Source of the DNA: Polaribacter sp.
Lineage (GTDB): Bacteria > Bacteroidota > Bacteroidia > Flavobacteriales > Flavobacteriaceae
Direction: 5' to 3'
Assembly: GCA_029245785.1 (NCBI GenBank)
Contig: JAQWOR010000010.1
Location: 1-64,000, forward strand
DNA: 64,000 bases
The translations under genes and the position numbers were made by a program. The notes beneath the pieces were generated by a model, which had not been told where the DNA came from, did no database searches, and saw only the letters and a program-made list of their open reading frames with translations. The stretch's first letter is position 1; every line of letters starts with the position of its first letter. Positions 8,932 to 18,965 of this stretch are shown here, piece by piece.

Positions 8932-10777
8932 TTGTAGGTTTTTTATTTATTTTATGTTCTTTTATCCAATTTGTACACTCATCAAAACTGTTAAATATTT
9001 GATTTTTTGGTATTAAGTCTGGAATGATGTCAATTTTTTCAAGCAAGTATCTTGGTTGTTCAATAAGGTTTACCAACAGTACTGTTTTATCTGCTTTGAT
9101 CAAATCGATCAACACGTCTTCTAATGCATACAGCCCAGACTGGTCTATGTATGCCATCCTTCCCATTCTAATAACAATGGTTGATGCGGCATCGGGAATT
9201 TGTTTTGCTAGCTGCTGAAAATCACTAGTTGATCCAAAAAACAAAGGTCCTTTAAGGTGTTTTATAAAGACTTCATCTTTTAAGTTTTCAGGAAAATTGG
9301 CTTCATCTTTCCAAGATTTTTCTTTTTTTAACGATTTCACGTCTGAACGTTTTGCTGTTAAATCTCCCATTTTTTTCATAAACATTAACGAAGAGATTAC
9401 TAGGCCAATACCAACAGCGTATACAAGGTTCCAAACAGATGATAATACCAATACCACAAGCATGATAATTACTTCAGGTCGAGGCATTTTTGGAATTGCT
9501 TTTAATCCTTTATAATCCATAACACCAATTCCTACAGTTATTAATATTCCTGCCAAAACAGCCGCTGGAATTTGAGATGCAATTGGTCCTAGTGCAAGTA
9601 GAACAACCAACAATAAGATTCCTGCCGTCATTCCAGACAATCTGGTTTTTCCTCCAGAATTAATATTTACAACTGTTCTTATTGTTGCTCCTGCTCCGGG
9701 GATTCCTCCAAAAATCGCGGCAACACTATTTCCAATACCTTGGCCTATTAATTCTTTATTGGGTTTGTGTTTTGTTTTTGTCATGTTATCAGCTACAACA
9801 GAAGTTAGCAAAGAATCAATTGCTCCTAGAAGTGACAGCGTAAGTGCCGTAAATACAAACGGAGAAAGGCTACTAAAACTAAAATCGGTAAATATAGCTA
9901 AGTTAGGGACTGGCAATCCACTTGGAATTTCTTCAATAGGCCTATAATTTAATCCAAAACCAATGGCAATACCCGACATTACAAGTAAGGCAACCAAAGT
10001 ACTTGGAATTTTCTTTGTGATGAATCTAAATCCATAAATAATAAAAATAGTACCTAAGGCTAAGAGTAGTTCTAGCCAGTTAATATTTTGGAGTGCTCTT
10101 GGCAATACTTTCAGAGATCCTAAAACTCCTGAAGCTTCAGAACTAGCCAATGTTTGAGATTCTTTTAAAATCTGATCATCTGTTATCTGTTCAGCTCTAA
10201 CAATTGTTTCTTTAAAGTTTTCTAAGACTAGAATTCCTTCTCCGGCTTCTTCTTTTAAAATTTTATCTAAGATAATTTCTTCTGCTTGTGGTTTGAATTG
10301 ATTAACAAATGCCACATCTTCTTTTGGATAATAACCTACAGAAGGTAACACTTGAGTTACTAAAATAATAATTCCAATAGCTGTCATAAAACCAGAAACA
10401 ACGGGATAAGGAATGTATTTTATGTATTTTCCAAGGCCTAACAATCCAAGGCCAACTTGCATTAATCCCGCTAAAAGAAACACTGTTAAAATAGCAGGCA
10501 ATGCTTTTGATATATCTCCATCAAAAGTGGCAATAATTCCAGAAATAACAACCATACTTACCGCTGTCATCGGGGCTGTTGGTCCAGAAATTTGAGTGTT
10601 TGTACCTCCAAAAAGAGCAGCGAAAAAACTTACAAAAATAGCACCATACAATCCTGCACTCGGTCCGAGTCCAGAACTAACTCCAAAAGCTAGTGCTAAT
10701 GGTAATGCCACTATCCCTGCTGTAATTCCTCCAAACAAATCTCCCTTAAAATGGGAAAAATCAATTATTTTTTTCAT
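8855..10777 (-). CDS. SulP-family anion transporter (bicarbonate/sulfate type) with STAS domain
   Basis: Inner-membrane anion permease of the SulP (SLC26) family. The membrane core begins LFGGITAGIVALPLALAFGV, the classic first-helix motif, and includes FGGIPGAGATIRTVVN. The C-terminal STAS domain is near residues 525-620 (GPLFFGSTSDFQQL, then IDQSGLYALEDV). The ATG at 10777 gives a 640-residue protein with the core at the usual place; an earlier in-frame codon would only add seven residues. An extra stretch of about 100 polar residues (residues 150-220) interrupts the core. The last 25 residues lie within the carbonic anhydrase gene. Bicarbonate as substrate is inferred from that neighbour; sulfate remains possible. 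Confidence 0.9.
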   Translation of the reverse strand: MKKIIDFSHFKGDLFGGITAGIVALPLALAFGVSSGLGPSAGLYGAIFVSFFAALFGGTNTQISGPTAPMTAVSMVVISGIIATFDGDISKALPAILTVFLLAGLMQVGLGLLGLGKYIKYIPYPVVSGFMTAIGIIILVTQVLPSVGYYPKEDVAFVNQFKPQAEEIILDKILKEEAGEGILVLENFKETIVRAEQITDDQILKESQTLASSEASGVLGSLKVLPRALQNINWLELLLALGTIFIIYGFRFITKKIPSTLVALLVMSGIAIGFGLNYRPIEEIPSGLPVPNLAIFTDFSFSSLSPFVFTALTLSLLGAIDSLLTSVVADNMTKTKHKPNKELIGQGIGNSVAAIFGGIPGAGATIRTVVNINSGGKTRLSGMTAGILLLVVLLALGPIASQIPAAVLAGILITVGIGVMDYKGLKAIPKMPRPEVIIMLVVLVLSSVWNLVYAVGIGLVISSLMFMKKMGDLTAKRSDVKSLKKEKSWKDEANFPENLKDEVFIKHLKGPLFFGSTSDFQQLAKQIPDAASTIVIRMGRMAYIDQSGLYALEDVLIDLIKADKTVLLVNLIEQPRYLLEKIDIIPDLIPKNQIFNSFDECTNWIKEHKINKKPTNEYTNKNNTRKFDTSIGAPNFSRRK

Positions 10778-10948
10778 TATTAATGTTTTTTTTAGCAACC
10801 GTATCTGTTAGTTTTCAACGATTTTATTGCCAATTTTACTTTCTTGTTTTCTAACACTGTCAAACTTCACTATAAAGATTAAGCAGCATTGATGACTTCT
10901 ACATTATTTTCTTCAAATTTTTTTGATAGTTCTTTTTTTCTTCTTGAA

Positions 10949-11617
10949 TCATTGCAGTACCTTAAATACCATTTGAGTATAAAACTCTGTAACGGAATCT
11001 GTTTCTTTTTTTACATCTGTAAGAGACGGTAAATGTTCTGCAAAATACCTTTGCTGATGAGCCCCTTCTATAACCGTTGAAATTAGCATGTGAGGAAATT
11101 CAAAATGTTGATTCATCGCTAATACCAAATCACTTACTCGCTGTACTACTTGCTTATACGCTTTAAAAAACCCTTTTTCATTTTCATTATCAACCTCTTT
11201 TGTATGATATGCTTTTGCCGATTCTGAAACAACAATTTTACTTAACAATACTTCATTGATATGAGAGACCGACTGATCTATTACGGTGGCTTGTGTTAAA
11301 ACCTTAAGTGCTTTTTTTAATTTTTCAATTGGAGAATCTATATTGGCGGTTGCAAAAACCAAACGATAATCTAACCAACTCCAATACCATGAAAGCAGAT
11401 AAATTAATAAGATGTGCTTATTTTCAAAATAACGATACACTGAACTTTCTGGAGAGTTGATCTTTTGCCCTAATTTTTTAAATGTAAACGCTTCAAATCC
11501 CAATTCATTAATCATTTCAATACTATTAGAAACAATTTTTCTTCCTAATTCAGAAGAATCAGGATTTTTTAAATATAGTTCTGGACTTACATCAATATGT
11601 ATTTGAAGGCTTTTCAT
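10949..11617 (-). CDS. TetR-family transcriptional regulator
   Basis: DNA-binding repressor candidate of 222 residues. The helix-turn-helix lies near residues 40-70 (GFEAFTFKKLGQKINSPESSVYRYFENKHILL), matching the TetR N-terminal domain. The C-terminal ligand domain is not recognisable to a subfamily. A perfect 13-base palindrome lies just upstream of its start, as expected for autoregulation. It is transcribed toward the SulP-carbonic anhydrase pair, with a 171-base gap, and could regulate it. The ligand is unknown. Confidence 0.85.
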   Translation of the reverse strand: MKSLQIHIDVSPELYLKNPDSSELGRKIVSNSIEMINELGFEAFTFKKLGQKINSPESSVYRYFENKHILLIYLLSWYWSWLDYRLVFATANIDSPIEKLKKALKVLTQATVIDQSVSHINEVLLSKIVVSESAKAYHTKEVDNENEKGFFKAYKQVVQRVSDLVLAMNQHFEFPHMLISTVIEGAHQQRYFAEHLPSLTDVKKETDSVTEFYTQMVFKVLQ

Positions 11618-11634
11618 TTTAGTCGGCTAATATA

Positions 11635-11647
11635 ATAGTATTACTAT
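11635..11647. promoter_or_regulatory. Candidate TetR operator palindrome
   Basis: Perfect palindrome ATAGTATTACTAT, 18 bases before the tetR-like start codon. TetR proteins commonly bind such palindromes in their own promoters. No second copy was seen upstream of the SulP gene or the DUF255 gene. Confidence 0.4.
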
Positions 11648-11799
11648 CAATTTTGCAAGTTTTGTTTTTATTTTAACAAATTTTCCTAAACTCTCGGGTT
11701 TTTCCGCTACAAATTTGTCTACATCTATGCTTATTTAATGTTTCAAAATCTTTATCCTATCAATCAATAAGGCTGTATTATCCAATCATATATATTGTT

Positions 11800-11807
11800 T
11801 ACCTTTG
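11800..11807 (+). promoter_or_regulatory. Candidate -7 promoter element of the DUF255 gene
   Basis: TACCTTTG fits the Bacteroidota -7 consensus TAnnTTTG and lies 14 bases before the chosen ATG at 11822. Confidence 0.5.
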
Positions 11808-11821
11808 AAAAAAAATCAGCA

Positions 11822-13939
11822 ATGCAATACCGTGTTTTAATCCTTCTTTTTGTAGCTTTATGTATCAGCTGCAACAATCAAAATCCACAAAAAATGCCCA
11901 ACCATAAATATACCAATCACTTAATTACAGAAACGAGCCCGTATTTATTACAGCATGCTCACAACCCTGTAAATTGGCATGCTTGGAATGATGAAACACT
12001 TGCCTTAGCAAAAAAAGAAAACAAACTCTTGTTAATTTCTATTGGCTATTCTTCTTGTCATTGGTGTCATGTTATGGAAGATGAAAGTTTTGAAAATGAT
12101 TCTGTTGCTGCAATTATGAATCAGCATTTTATCAATGTAAAGGTAGATAGAGAAGAGCGTCCAGACATTGATCAGGTATATATGAATGCTGTTCAATTAA
12201 TGACAGGCAGCGGCGGATGGCCTTTAAACTGTATTGCTCTTCCAGATGGAAGGCCTATCTGGGGAGGCACCTACTTTAAAAAAGAAGCATGGACAAAAGC
12301 CCTTACCCAAATTGGAGATTTATATCAGAAAGACCCACAAAAAGTTATTGAATTCGCAGAAAAATTAACAACAGGAGTTCAGCAATCAGGATTGGTTACT
12401 TTAAATAAAAATGAAGCACTGTTTACAAAAGAGTATGTGAACAATACGGTAGAAAAATGGGAGGTTTATTTTGATGATAATTTAGGCGGAATGAAGAAAG
12501 CTCCGAAGTTTCCAATGCCTAATAATTATCATTTTTTATTGCGGTATGCTTTTCAGAATAACGACACAAAATTAGCTGACTATGTAAACACCACATTGAC
12601 TAAAATTGCTCATGGCGGCATCTTTGATCAAGTAGGCGGTGGGTTTTCTAGATATTCTGTAGATACAAAATGGCACATTCCGCATTTTGAAAAAATGCTC
12701 TATGATAATGGGCAGCTGGTAAGCCTATATGCCGATGCTTATTTGATTACCAAAAACGAGCTGTATAAAGAAACTGTGTACAACACCTTGTCTTTTGTTG
12801 AAAGAGAATTGCTGCACAAAAATGGCGGCTTCTATTCTTCATTAGATGCAGATAGCTTGAATGAAAAAAACGAACTGGAAGAAGGAGCATTTTATGTTTG
12901 GACAAAAGAAACATTGCAACAATTGATTCCTGATTTTGAGGTGTTTTCTGACTATTATAACATCAATGCCTTTGGTTTTTGGGAACATAAAAACTACCAT
13001 TTGATTCGAAATGCATCCGACGACGAATTTTCAAAAAAGCATCAAATTTCAACAGAAAAACTGAAAGAAAAAATTGTTACATGGAAAGCAATCCTCTTAA
13101 AGGAAAGAGCCAAAAGAGAAAGGCCTCGATTGGATGACAAGATTTTAACCTCTTGGAATGCACTCATGTTAAAAGGGTATATTGATGCCTATCGTGTTTT
13201 TGACGACAACCATTTTCTAGAAGTCGCACTTAAGAATGCTTCATTTTTAGAAAAAAACATGCTCAAAGAAGATGGGAGTTTATTCCATAATTTTAAAAAT
13301 GGAAAGGCAACCATCAATGGCTATTTAGAAGATTATGCGACCCTCATTGATGCTTATATTTCATTGTACGAAGCAACACTCAATGACAAATGGCTAACGC
13401 TTTCTAAAAATTTAACCGCCACAGCCTTAGATCACTTTTTTGACACCAACTCTAAGATGTTCTTTTTTACTTCGGATAAAGATACGCAATTGATTGCTCG
13501 AAAAATGGAAATTGAAGACAATGTAATACCTTCCTCAAACTCGATGATGGCAAAAAACCTATTCAAGTTAAGTCATTATTACGACAATGAGTACTATGCA
13601 AAAACCAGCAAACAAATGTTGAGCAATATGACTGACCAGATCCAAAATTATGGAGCGGGGTATTCTAATTGGTTAGATTTGTATAGCAACTTTACAGAAG
13701 GTTATTTTGAAATTGCCATCAGCGGAAAAGAGGCGCCGTTAAGGTTAAAAGAAATCAACCAGCACTATATTCCAAACAAACTTATTTGTGGCAGCACTAC
13801 AGAAAATAAGTTACCGCTGTTAAAAAATAGATTTGTGGATGGTAAAACATTTATTTATGTCTGCGAAAACAAGACCTGCCAATTACCCACAGAGCGTACC
13901 AATGAAGCGTTTAAGCAGCTACAACGTTTAAAAAAGTAA
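11822..13939 (+). CDS. DUF255 thioredoxin-like, YyaL-type lipoprotein
   Basis: Member of the DUF255 (YyaL/spermatogenesis-associated 20) family. An N-terminal thioredoxin fold carries [14 protein letters not shown] near residue 75, followed by an alpha/alpha toroid domain resembling glycan epimerases or cellobiose epimerases. Exact function in bacteria is not established. The ATG at 11822 yields 705 residues beginning with a lipoprotein signal ([17 protein letters not shown], lipobox ending at C17), so the protein is probably exported and membrane anchored. This export signal is unusual, since many homologs look cytosolic. It converges with tsaB, nine bases away. Confidence 0.85.
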   Translation: MQYRVLILLFVALCISCNNQNPQKMPNHKYTNHLITETSPYLLQHAHNPVNWHAWNDETLALAKKENKLLLISIGYSSCHWCHVMEDESFENDSVAAIMNQHFINVKVDREERPDIDQVYMNAVQLMTGSGGWPLNCIALPDGRPIWGGTYFKKEAWTKALTQIGDLYQKDPQKVIEFAEKLTTGVQQSGLVTLNKNEALFTKEYVNNTVEKWEVYFDDNLGGMKKAPKFPMPNNYHFLLRYAFQNNDTKLADYVNTTLTKIAHGGIFDQVGGGFSRYSVDTKWHIPHFEKMLYDNGQLVSLYADAYLITKNELYKETVYNTLSFVERELLHKNGGFYSSLDADSLNEKNELEEGAFYVWTKETLQQLIPDFEVFSDYYNINAFGFWEHKNYHLIRNASDDEFSKKHQISTEKLKEKIVTWKAILLKERAKRERPRLDDKILTSWNALMLKGYIDAYRVFDDNHFLEVALKNASFLEKNMLKEDGSLFHNFKNGKATINGYLEDYATLIDAYISLYEATLNDKWLTLSKNLTATALDHFFDTNSKMFFFTSDKDTQLIARKMEIEDNVIPSSNSMMAKNLFKLSHYYDNEYYAKTSKQMLSNMTDQIQNYGAGYSNWLDLYSNFTEGYFEIAISGKEAPLRLKEINQHYIPNKLICGSTTENKLPLLKNRFVDGKTFIYVCENKTCQLPTERTNEAFKQLQRLKK

Positions 13940-13948
13940 CGTGTTGTT

Positions 13949-14629
13949 TTATAATGATCGTTTCTTTTGCGGAACAGCAACAAAGTCTTTTAAATAAAAA
14001 GGCTCAAAATAAGCAACGTCTTCGAAGTCGTTTTTTTGATACTTCGCATGTGACAATGCACACATTTCTTTTGCAGACGGAAAAGCATCCGTTATAAAAA
14101 TAGCATTCGAGTGTGCCAGGACTTCTTGGCATTTTTCAGCACCATCTCCTAAGAAATACACCGGTCCTTTTTCTAGGTATTCAGCATATGAATGTTCGTC
14201 AACAATCTCTGCTTTAATGTCTCTTATTTGACGGTATTCACTATCAAAAACAGCAGCATACACTTCCATTCTTCGTGCGTCTAACATGGGTATAAGCACC
14301 CCTTTTTTAATAGAAGTGGCATGTGCCAAAGATGTTAATGTTTCTATAGATATCAACCGAATGTCTTGTGCAAAACACACACCCTTTACCGCAGAAACCC
14401 CAATTCGCAACCCTGTGTACGAACCTGGTCCTTTGCTTACTGCAACAGCATTGAGGTCAGCCATTGAAATGTTTGCTGTTTTCAACACTTCGTTGATAAA
14501 CGGATGCAGTACTTCTGCATGAGAATAGTTGCCAGTATTCAACTCTTTGAGGGCAATCAATTTTCCGTTTTCAGAAATACTAACAGAGCAGTTTTTTGTA
14601 GACGTTTCTATGTTTAAGATATATGCCAA
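13949..14629 (-). CDS. tsaB: tRNA threonylcarbamoyladenosine biosynthesis protein TsaB
   Basis: Partner of TsaD in the complex that makes the t6A37 modification of ANN-reading tRNAs. The N terminus AYILNIETSTKNCSVSISENG is the ASKHA-fold start of TsaB, and the diagnostic KGPGSYTGLRIGVSAVKG stretch follows near residue 70. The best start is a TTG at 14629, giving the family-typical MAYILNIET; an earlier TTG at 14647 would add six residues and no ATG is available. The product is 226 residues, normal for TsaB. Confidence 0.93.
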   Translation of the reverse strand: MAYILNIETSTKNCSVSISENGKLIALKELNTGNYSHAEVLHPFINEVLKTANISMADLNAVAVSKGPGSYTGLRIGVSAVKGVCFAQDIRLISIETLTSLAHATSIKKGVLIPMLDARRMEVYAAVFDSEYRQIRDIKAEIVDEHSYAEYLEKGPVYFLGDGAEKCQEVLAHSNAIFITDAFPSAKEMCALSHAKYQKNDFEDVAYFEPFYLKDFVAVPQKKRSL

Positions 14630-14942
14630 TAGATTATTTTTTGACAAAGATAATTAGAATAAATTGATAAAAGATATTAGATCGCTACGCTATTAGATAC
14701 AAGCTGTCTGCCGCAGGCAGGGAGCATAGACTTGATTTTAACTGACTAGCAATCACTAGAATAAGTTTTTACGTTTTTAGAAAAACTAAAAAAACAAGAT
14801 AATAGAACATCTAAAATGTTTAATCTCTTGTTACATATATGGTTTAAAAATTCATATACGGTTTCTCTAAGATGCTCTTTTGAAACAAAAAAAGCGGTCA
14901 GGAATTTTAAATTTCTAACCGCTTTTGATCCTATTTATTTTC
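14630..14942. other. Intergenic stretch with a palindromic repeat
   Basis: A 313-base gap with no convincing gene. It holds a near-palindrome CTGTCTGCCGCAGGCAG at 14704-14720, related to the one at 327-345, and the terminator of the TolC-like gene at its right end. Confidence 0.6.
14888..14926 (-). terminator. Terminator of the TolC-like gene
   Basis: Hairpin with arms AAAAGCGGT and ACCGCTTTT and a mostly paired interior, just past the stop of the minus-strand TolC-like gene. Confidence 0.75.
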
Positions 14943-16262
14943 TTAATCTAAGATGGATTCTCCGTAATAAAATTTCAATACTTTCGATTTAAAAACATAG
15001 TCATACTTTGCTCTAATCAAAGACGATTGCGCTGTTACCAAACGGTTTCTTACCTGATCAAAATCAAACATGGTCATGGCTCCAAAATTGTATCGTTCTT
15101 GCGCATTTTTATAGGCTTCATTTTGTGATACCAATGATGTTTGCGCTGCTTCATATGTTTTTGTAGCTGCTTTTGCATCTAAGAACACTCTTTCTATTGT
15201 TGCTTTTAATTGCAATTTTTGGCTTTCTAAGTTGATTTCGCTCTTCTCTTGATTGATTATCGATTTATCAACTCCAGATTTTGTTTGAAACCTATTAAAA
15301 ATAGGGATGTTTAAAGAAAGTCCTATGCTGTATCCTAAGTTGTTTTCTACTTGCTTGAAAAAATATTGATTAGAAAATGAAAATGAATGTTGATACGATG
15401 TTCCTGCACCAGCAGAAAAAGACAGTGTTGGTAAATACCTTCCTTTTGCAATGTCAATTCCTAAATTAGCATTTTCTATATCAATTTGAGCTTTGATAAT
15501 TTCTGGTCTATCAATTACTGCTTTTTTATACACCACATCTGAATCATCGTATAAGGTTGCAATAGATGGAGAACCCAAGTCTAAATTAGCAATATCAAAA
15601 TTTTCTGTAGAAACTTGTAACAACTGAGCCAGCGTTAACAATGCTAAATTTAAGGTGTTTTCTTGCGCCACCACATTTTGAGCATCTGTTGCTGCAGAAG
15701 ATTCTACATTTAACAATTCGCCCTTTGCCTTTACGCCTGCTTCTACTTGATTTTTTGCTCTTTCAATTTGCTTTTTACTAATTTCATATTGTACACTTGC
15801 AACGTTTAAATTTTCTTTTGCAAACAAAATATTTAAATATGCGTTTACTACATTTAAAGAAATATCATCTTGTATTTTTTGCAGTTCCAACTTACTAGAG
15901 GCTACTCCCAATTGGGCTTGTTTAAACGTATTTAAATTTCTGAAACCATTAAATAGGGTTGCATTACTATTTAAACTAAAGCTTGTTCTAAAATTATCTG
16001 TAGAAATTCTTGCTCCGTTTTGCCCTATAGAAGACCCAAAGTTCATTCCTGGACTTGAAGATGCATTTAAGTTCGGCAAAAAATTTCCTTTTGCCTGCAC
16101 AACATCTTCTTCGCTCAATGCTACATTCAGAGCATTTTGTTTGATGGTAATATTATGTTCTAAAGCATAGCTCACACATTCTTTTAACGTCCATTTTTTT
16201 TGTGATATTCCTGAGAAAGAAAAAGCAATTAAAGTTATAATTACAGCGATTTTTGTTTTCAT
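14943..16262 (-). CDS. TolC-family outer membrane efflux protein
   Basis: Predicted outer membrane channel of the TolC/OEP family, 439 residues. The signal peptide is MKTKIAVIITLIAFSFSGIS. Two OEP repeats follow, rich in long heptad-like helices (for example VALSEEDVVQAKGNFLPNLN and AQISIENANLG-like segments, then YNFGAMTMFDFDQVRNRL near the end). No inner-membrane pump or adaptor gene is next to it, so its partner lies elsewhere. It sits at the end of the respiratory gene string, after a 241-base gap that holds nothing recognisable. Confidence 0.9.
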   Translation of the reverse strand: MKTKIAVIITLIAFSFSGISQKKWTLKECVSYALEHNITIKQNALNVALSEEDVVQAKGNFLPNLNASSSPGMNFGSSIGQNGARISTDNFRTSFSLNSNATLFNGFRNLNTFKQAQLGVASSKLELQKIQDDISLNVVNAYLNILFAKENLNVASVQYEISKKQIERAKNQVEAGVKAKGELLNVESSAATDAQNVVAQENTLNLALLTLAQLLQVSTENFDIANLDLGSPSIATLYDDSDVVYKKAVIDRPEIIKAQIDIENANLGIDIAKGRYLPTLSFSAGAGTSYQHSFSFSNQYFFKQVENNLGYSIGLSLNIPIFNRFQTKSGVDKSIINQEKSEINLESQKLQLKATIERVFLDAKAATKTYEAAQTSLVSQNEAYKNAQERYNFGAMTMFDFDQVRNRLVTAQSSLIRAKYDYVFKSKVLKFYYGESILD

Positions 16263-16503
16263 GTGTTTGTGTTTATTGTTTTTTAACGGTCACATGTTGT
16301 TCGCTGTTCATCATTCTATTTAGTGATGAAAGTTTTAGCATGCTCGGTTCATATATAATAATTGTTAGTTTTTTTTGATTTGTCTTTTGATACTTACAAC
16401 AGCCGTACCAAAAACGAAAACAACCGAACAGACATCTGTTCAATCTTCCCTATATGACGAGTAAAAATAGAATATGTTACAGGAAATGTCTCTTATTGAA
16501 ACG

Positions 16504-16731
16504 TTAATTTTCGGTTCGCTTTTTATATTTGTATAAAAAATAAGCTAAAACACCCACCAAAACATATGGAAACACCATCAAATAGGTAATTCCTGAATTA
16601 AGACTTTCTGCCATTTCTTCTCCTCCACTTTCAACAACTGCTTTGCACATGGCGCATTGTGCAGCTACATTTTCAACCAGTAAAAAAAGAAATCCTACGA
16701 AGAAAAGTGTTATTTTTTTAATTTTATACAT
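16504..16731 (-). CDS. Small membrane protein with CxxC motif, respiratory cluster
   Basis: A 75-residue protein with a signal-like first helix (ITLFFVGFLFLLVENVAA), a CAMC motif just after it, and one C-terminal membrane helix (YLMVFPYVLVGVLAYFLY) followed by KYKKR. The cysteines would face the periplasm, suggesting a metal- or thiol-handling role in oxidase assembly, but this is inference from position. Its start overlaps the end of the DUF420 gene by eight bases. No named family is known to me. Confidence 0.8.
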   Translation of the reverse strand: MYKIKKITLFFVGFLFLLVENVAAQCAMCKAVVESGGEEMAESLNSGITYLMVFPYVLVGVLAYFLYKYKKRTEN

Positions 16732-17257
16732 AGTAAGGAGATATCATTAAGTACACAACAACTCCTGTTATTGCCACATACAGCCACAAAGGAAATGTGA
16801 TTCTTGCAATCTTTTTATGTTGCGGAAAATCCCCCAATCTAGCACGTACATAGGTAATCAGCACAAAAGGAATTACAGCTATTGACAATAAAATATGAGA
16901 TATTAAAATAACATAATAGACGTATTTAATAATGCCCTCTCCTTGAAACTCTGTCGAGTCAGAGGTCATATGATACCCGATGTACATCAACAAAAACAAT
17001 ACTGAACATCCAATCGCCACAGTATTTAAAACCTCATGAAGCTTTTTATTTCCCTTTTTAATTGCAATAATTGCTGCTACTAAAATAATTGCAGTAAGTC
17101 CATTTATACTTGCATAAATTGGCGGTAAAAAAGACAAAGGCTCTACATTCGGGATTTTCACTCCAAATAAAGCCGCAACTGCTAATGGAATTACAATAGA
17201 TAACACCGTGATAATTTTATGGTATTTTTTTTCTTTTGCTGAAGTTGATTTATTCAT
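16724..17257 (-). CDS. DUF420 membrane protein
   Basis: A 177-residue protein with about five membrane helices and the DUF420 features GYHMTSD and SHILLSIAVIPFVLITYVRA with paired histidines. DUF420 proteins are found in oxidase and SCO clusters; the exact role is not established. Its start overlaps the end of the SCO gene by eight bases, so the genes are translationally coupled. Confidence 0.88.
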   Translation of the reverse strand: MNKSTSAKEKKYHKIITVLSIVIPLAVAALFGVKIPNVEPLSFLPPIYASINGLTAIILVAAIIAIKKGNKKLHEVLNTVAIGCSVLFLLMYIGYHMTSDSTEFQGEGIIKYVYYVILISHILLSIAVIPFVLITYVRARLGDFPQHKKIARITFPLWLYVAITGVVVYLMISPYYV

Positions 17258-17894
17258 TTAATAATAGTTTAATATCTTCTTTTAATTCAGAAATTTGATC
17301 TGGAAAATCATTTTCTTTCAAAGCTCTATAATACATAATCGGATTACCATACGCATCTTTTCGAGAACGGATATACCCCTCTTTATCAATCAAGGCAAAC
17401 AAACCAGAATGTTCAAATCCTCCGTGTTCTCCATCTGTTTTTCCTGTATATAATTTAAAACCCTTATTTGCCAAGGCATAGACAACCTCATCGCTGTTGC
17501 CTGTAAGCAAATGCCAGTTTCTACTTGTTATATTATGTTGCTTTGTATAAGCTTTTAAGACTTCTGGAGTATCTATTTCTGGAGTGATTGAAAAGGAAGC
17601 GATTCCAAAGGCTGGATTGCCATAAAATTCCTCTTGAATGGCAAGCATTTTTTGGGTCATAATCGGACAAATAGAAGGGCAGGTTGTAAAGAAAAATTCT
17701 ACCACATATACTTTTCCTTCAAAATTTTTATTGGTAATTGTTTTTCCGTTTTGATTGACAAATTCAAAGTCTGGAACCTTAGTAAAAACAACCAAATCTG
17801 ATTTTTGATATCTTGAAACTACCTTTGGGATTACATAAATTCCAAAAATTAGTACGATAAATGAAACTCCTATATACGAATACTTTTTACTCAT
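17250..17894 (-). CDS. SCO1/SenC copper-binding protein
   Basis: Membrane-anchored periplasmic thioredoxin-fold protein that helps load copper into the CuA site of cytochrome oxidase. One N-terminal helix (residues 7-25) precedes the domain. The copper ligands are present: C72 and C76 in TCPSICP and H162 in GFEHSG. The length of 214 residues is normal. It sits within an oxidase operon, consistent with an assembly role. Confidence 0.93.
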   Translation of the reverse strand: MSKKYSYIGVSFIVLIFGIYVIPKVVSRYQKSDLVVFTKVPDFEFVNQNGKTITNKNFEGKVYVVEFFFTTCPSICPIMTQKMLAIQEEFYGNPAFGIASFSITPEIDTPEVLKAYTKQHNITSRNWHLLTGNSDEVVYALANKGFKLYTGKTDGEHGGFEHSGLFALIDKEGYIRSRKDAYGNPIMYYRALKENDFPDQISELKEDIKLLLNE

Positions 17895-17899
17895 TTCAA

Positions 17900-18547
17900 T
17901 TATATTTCGCGTCTGTGACGCTTTTGTTTTTCTAAGGATTTTTTAAGTTGATAATAAATAATCTCTAAATCTTTTTTCATCTTATTCCTCAAATCGGCAA
18001 CCGAGTGCATATTATAGCCATACAATCTTCCCGTATCAGTATCTTTATCATCTTTACGACCTCTTAAACGAATAGATCTATCTACAATAAACACATATTC
18101 AGAACCAACATCTGCATTCAGTTTATAAGGAGTTTTAAAGCTGTTAAAAACAGTTTTAATCTCTTCATCAGACATGATAATAAATTTCCAACTGCTAATG
18201 TCTGTATAGGTTTTTAGCTTTTCTTTAAGAGTCTCTAATTCTTCTTCTACGCCTTCTGGAACAATTAATACGGACTGAAAGTACAAACTTTTTTGATAGC
18301 GCTTGTAAATAACTTCGTTCAAGTTAAAAAGACCTCCTTTTGTGTGGGCAACATTTTTTCCCAAAAAACTAACCACAGAAAAATGATCTTTAAAGCTCTC
18401 TGAGCCTTTTATATCTTCTACGTTGTTTGTGAGAATTGGTAAATTTGCATGGTGGTAAATTCCTAGAGATAAGAAAAGATAGAAAAGTAATGGCCCAATA
18501 AATAAGACACCTAGTACAATTCGCTTTTTGAGGTTATTTTTCTCCAT
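17900..18547 (-). CDS. Uncharacterised membrane-anchored protein of the oxidase cluster
   Basis: A 215-residue protein with one N-terminal helix (IVLGVLFIGPLLFYLFLSLGI) and a soluble periplasmic domain. The layout resembles a SCO/thioredoxin fold (VVSFLGKN, then LIVPEG, then FIIMSDEE and VFIVDRSIRLRGRKDD), but no CxxxC pair is present. It lies six bases upstream of the SCO gene. I infer a degenerate SCO-like partner; a function cannot be assigned. Confidence 0.8.
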   Translation of the reverse strand: MEKNNLKKRIVLGVLFIGPLLFYLFLSLGIYHHANLPILTNNVEDIKGSESFKDHFSVVSFLGKNVAHTKGGLFNLNEVIYKRYQKSLYFQSVLIVPEGVEEELETLKEKLKTYTDISSWKFIIMSDEEIKTVFNSFKTPYKLNADVGSEYVFIVDRSIRLRGRKDDKDTDTGRLYGYNMHSVADLRNKMKKDLEIIYYQLKKSLEKQKRHRREI

Positions 18548-18598
18548 TTTCCAAAAAAAAGGTGGTAAAAACCACCCTCCTATTTTATAGTACTATTT

Positions 18599-18946
18599 TT
18601 AGTAATCCCATTTTACTAAGGGGGCAAGTGTTTCAAACAGGTAGCCTCCTTCTATTAGTAGCAAAGTCACTAAATAAGAAATTAGAAAAACTACTGTCCA
18701 GACAATGGCACGTCTAAACCATTTTTTTTCTCCTTCTAAATGCATAAAAGCCCACACAATATAGTATGCTTTTACTAAGGTTAAAATAATAAAGATCCAG
18801 TTTAATAAACTAGTTCCTAAAAACTGAGTAAAGTATAGTCCCTCTGGTTTTACAATCCCCAAAGCAACTTCTACCATGGTTATGATACATAAAAAACCAA
18901 AAACTATCCAAATTCTTTTTGTATGTGATTCTTGAGCGTGTGCCAT
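18599..18946 (-). CDS. Cytochrome c oxidase subunit IV-type protein
   Basis: A 115-residue protein with three membrane helices, matching the small prokaryotic COX4/CyoD-type subunit of heme-copper oxidases. Conserved features are the VKAYYIVWAFMHLEGE stretch and the N-terminal HTKRIW. It sits downstream of two subunit III genes. Confidence 0.85.
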   Translation of the reverse strand: MAHAQESHTKRIWIVFGFLCIITMVEVALGIVKPEGLYFTQFLGTSLLNWIFIILTLVKAYYIVWAFMHLEGEKKWFRRAIVWTVVFLISYLVTLLLIEGGYLFETLAPLVKWDY

Positions 18947-18965
18947 TTTCTTTATTTTTTTATAA

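Noticed and set aside
10850..10948. Possible tiny peptide gene overlapping the tetR stop (ATGA), with an apparent frameshift in an A7 run that would otherwise give a 24-residue peptide ending VEVINAA
   Set aside because: Too short, no homology known to me, no promoter; the alternative frame has no start codon. It could be chance.
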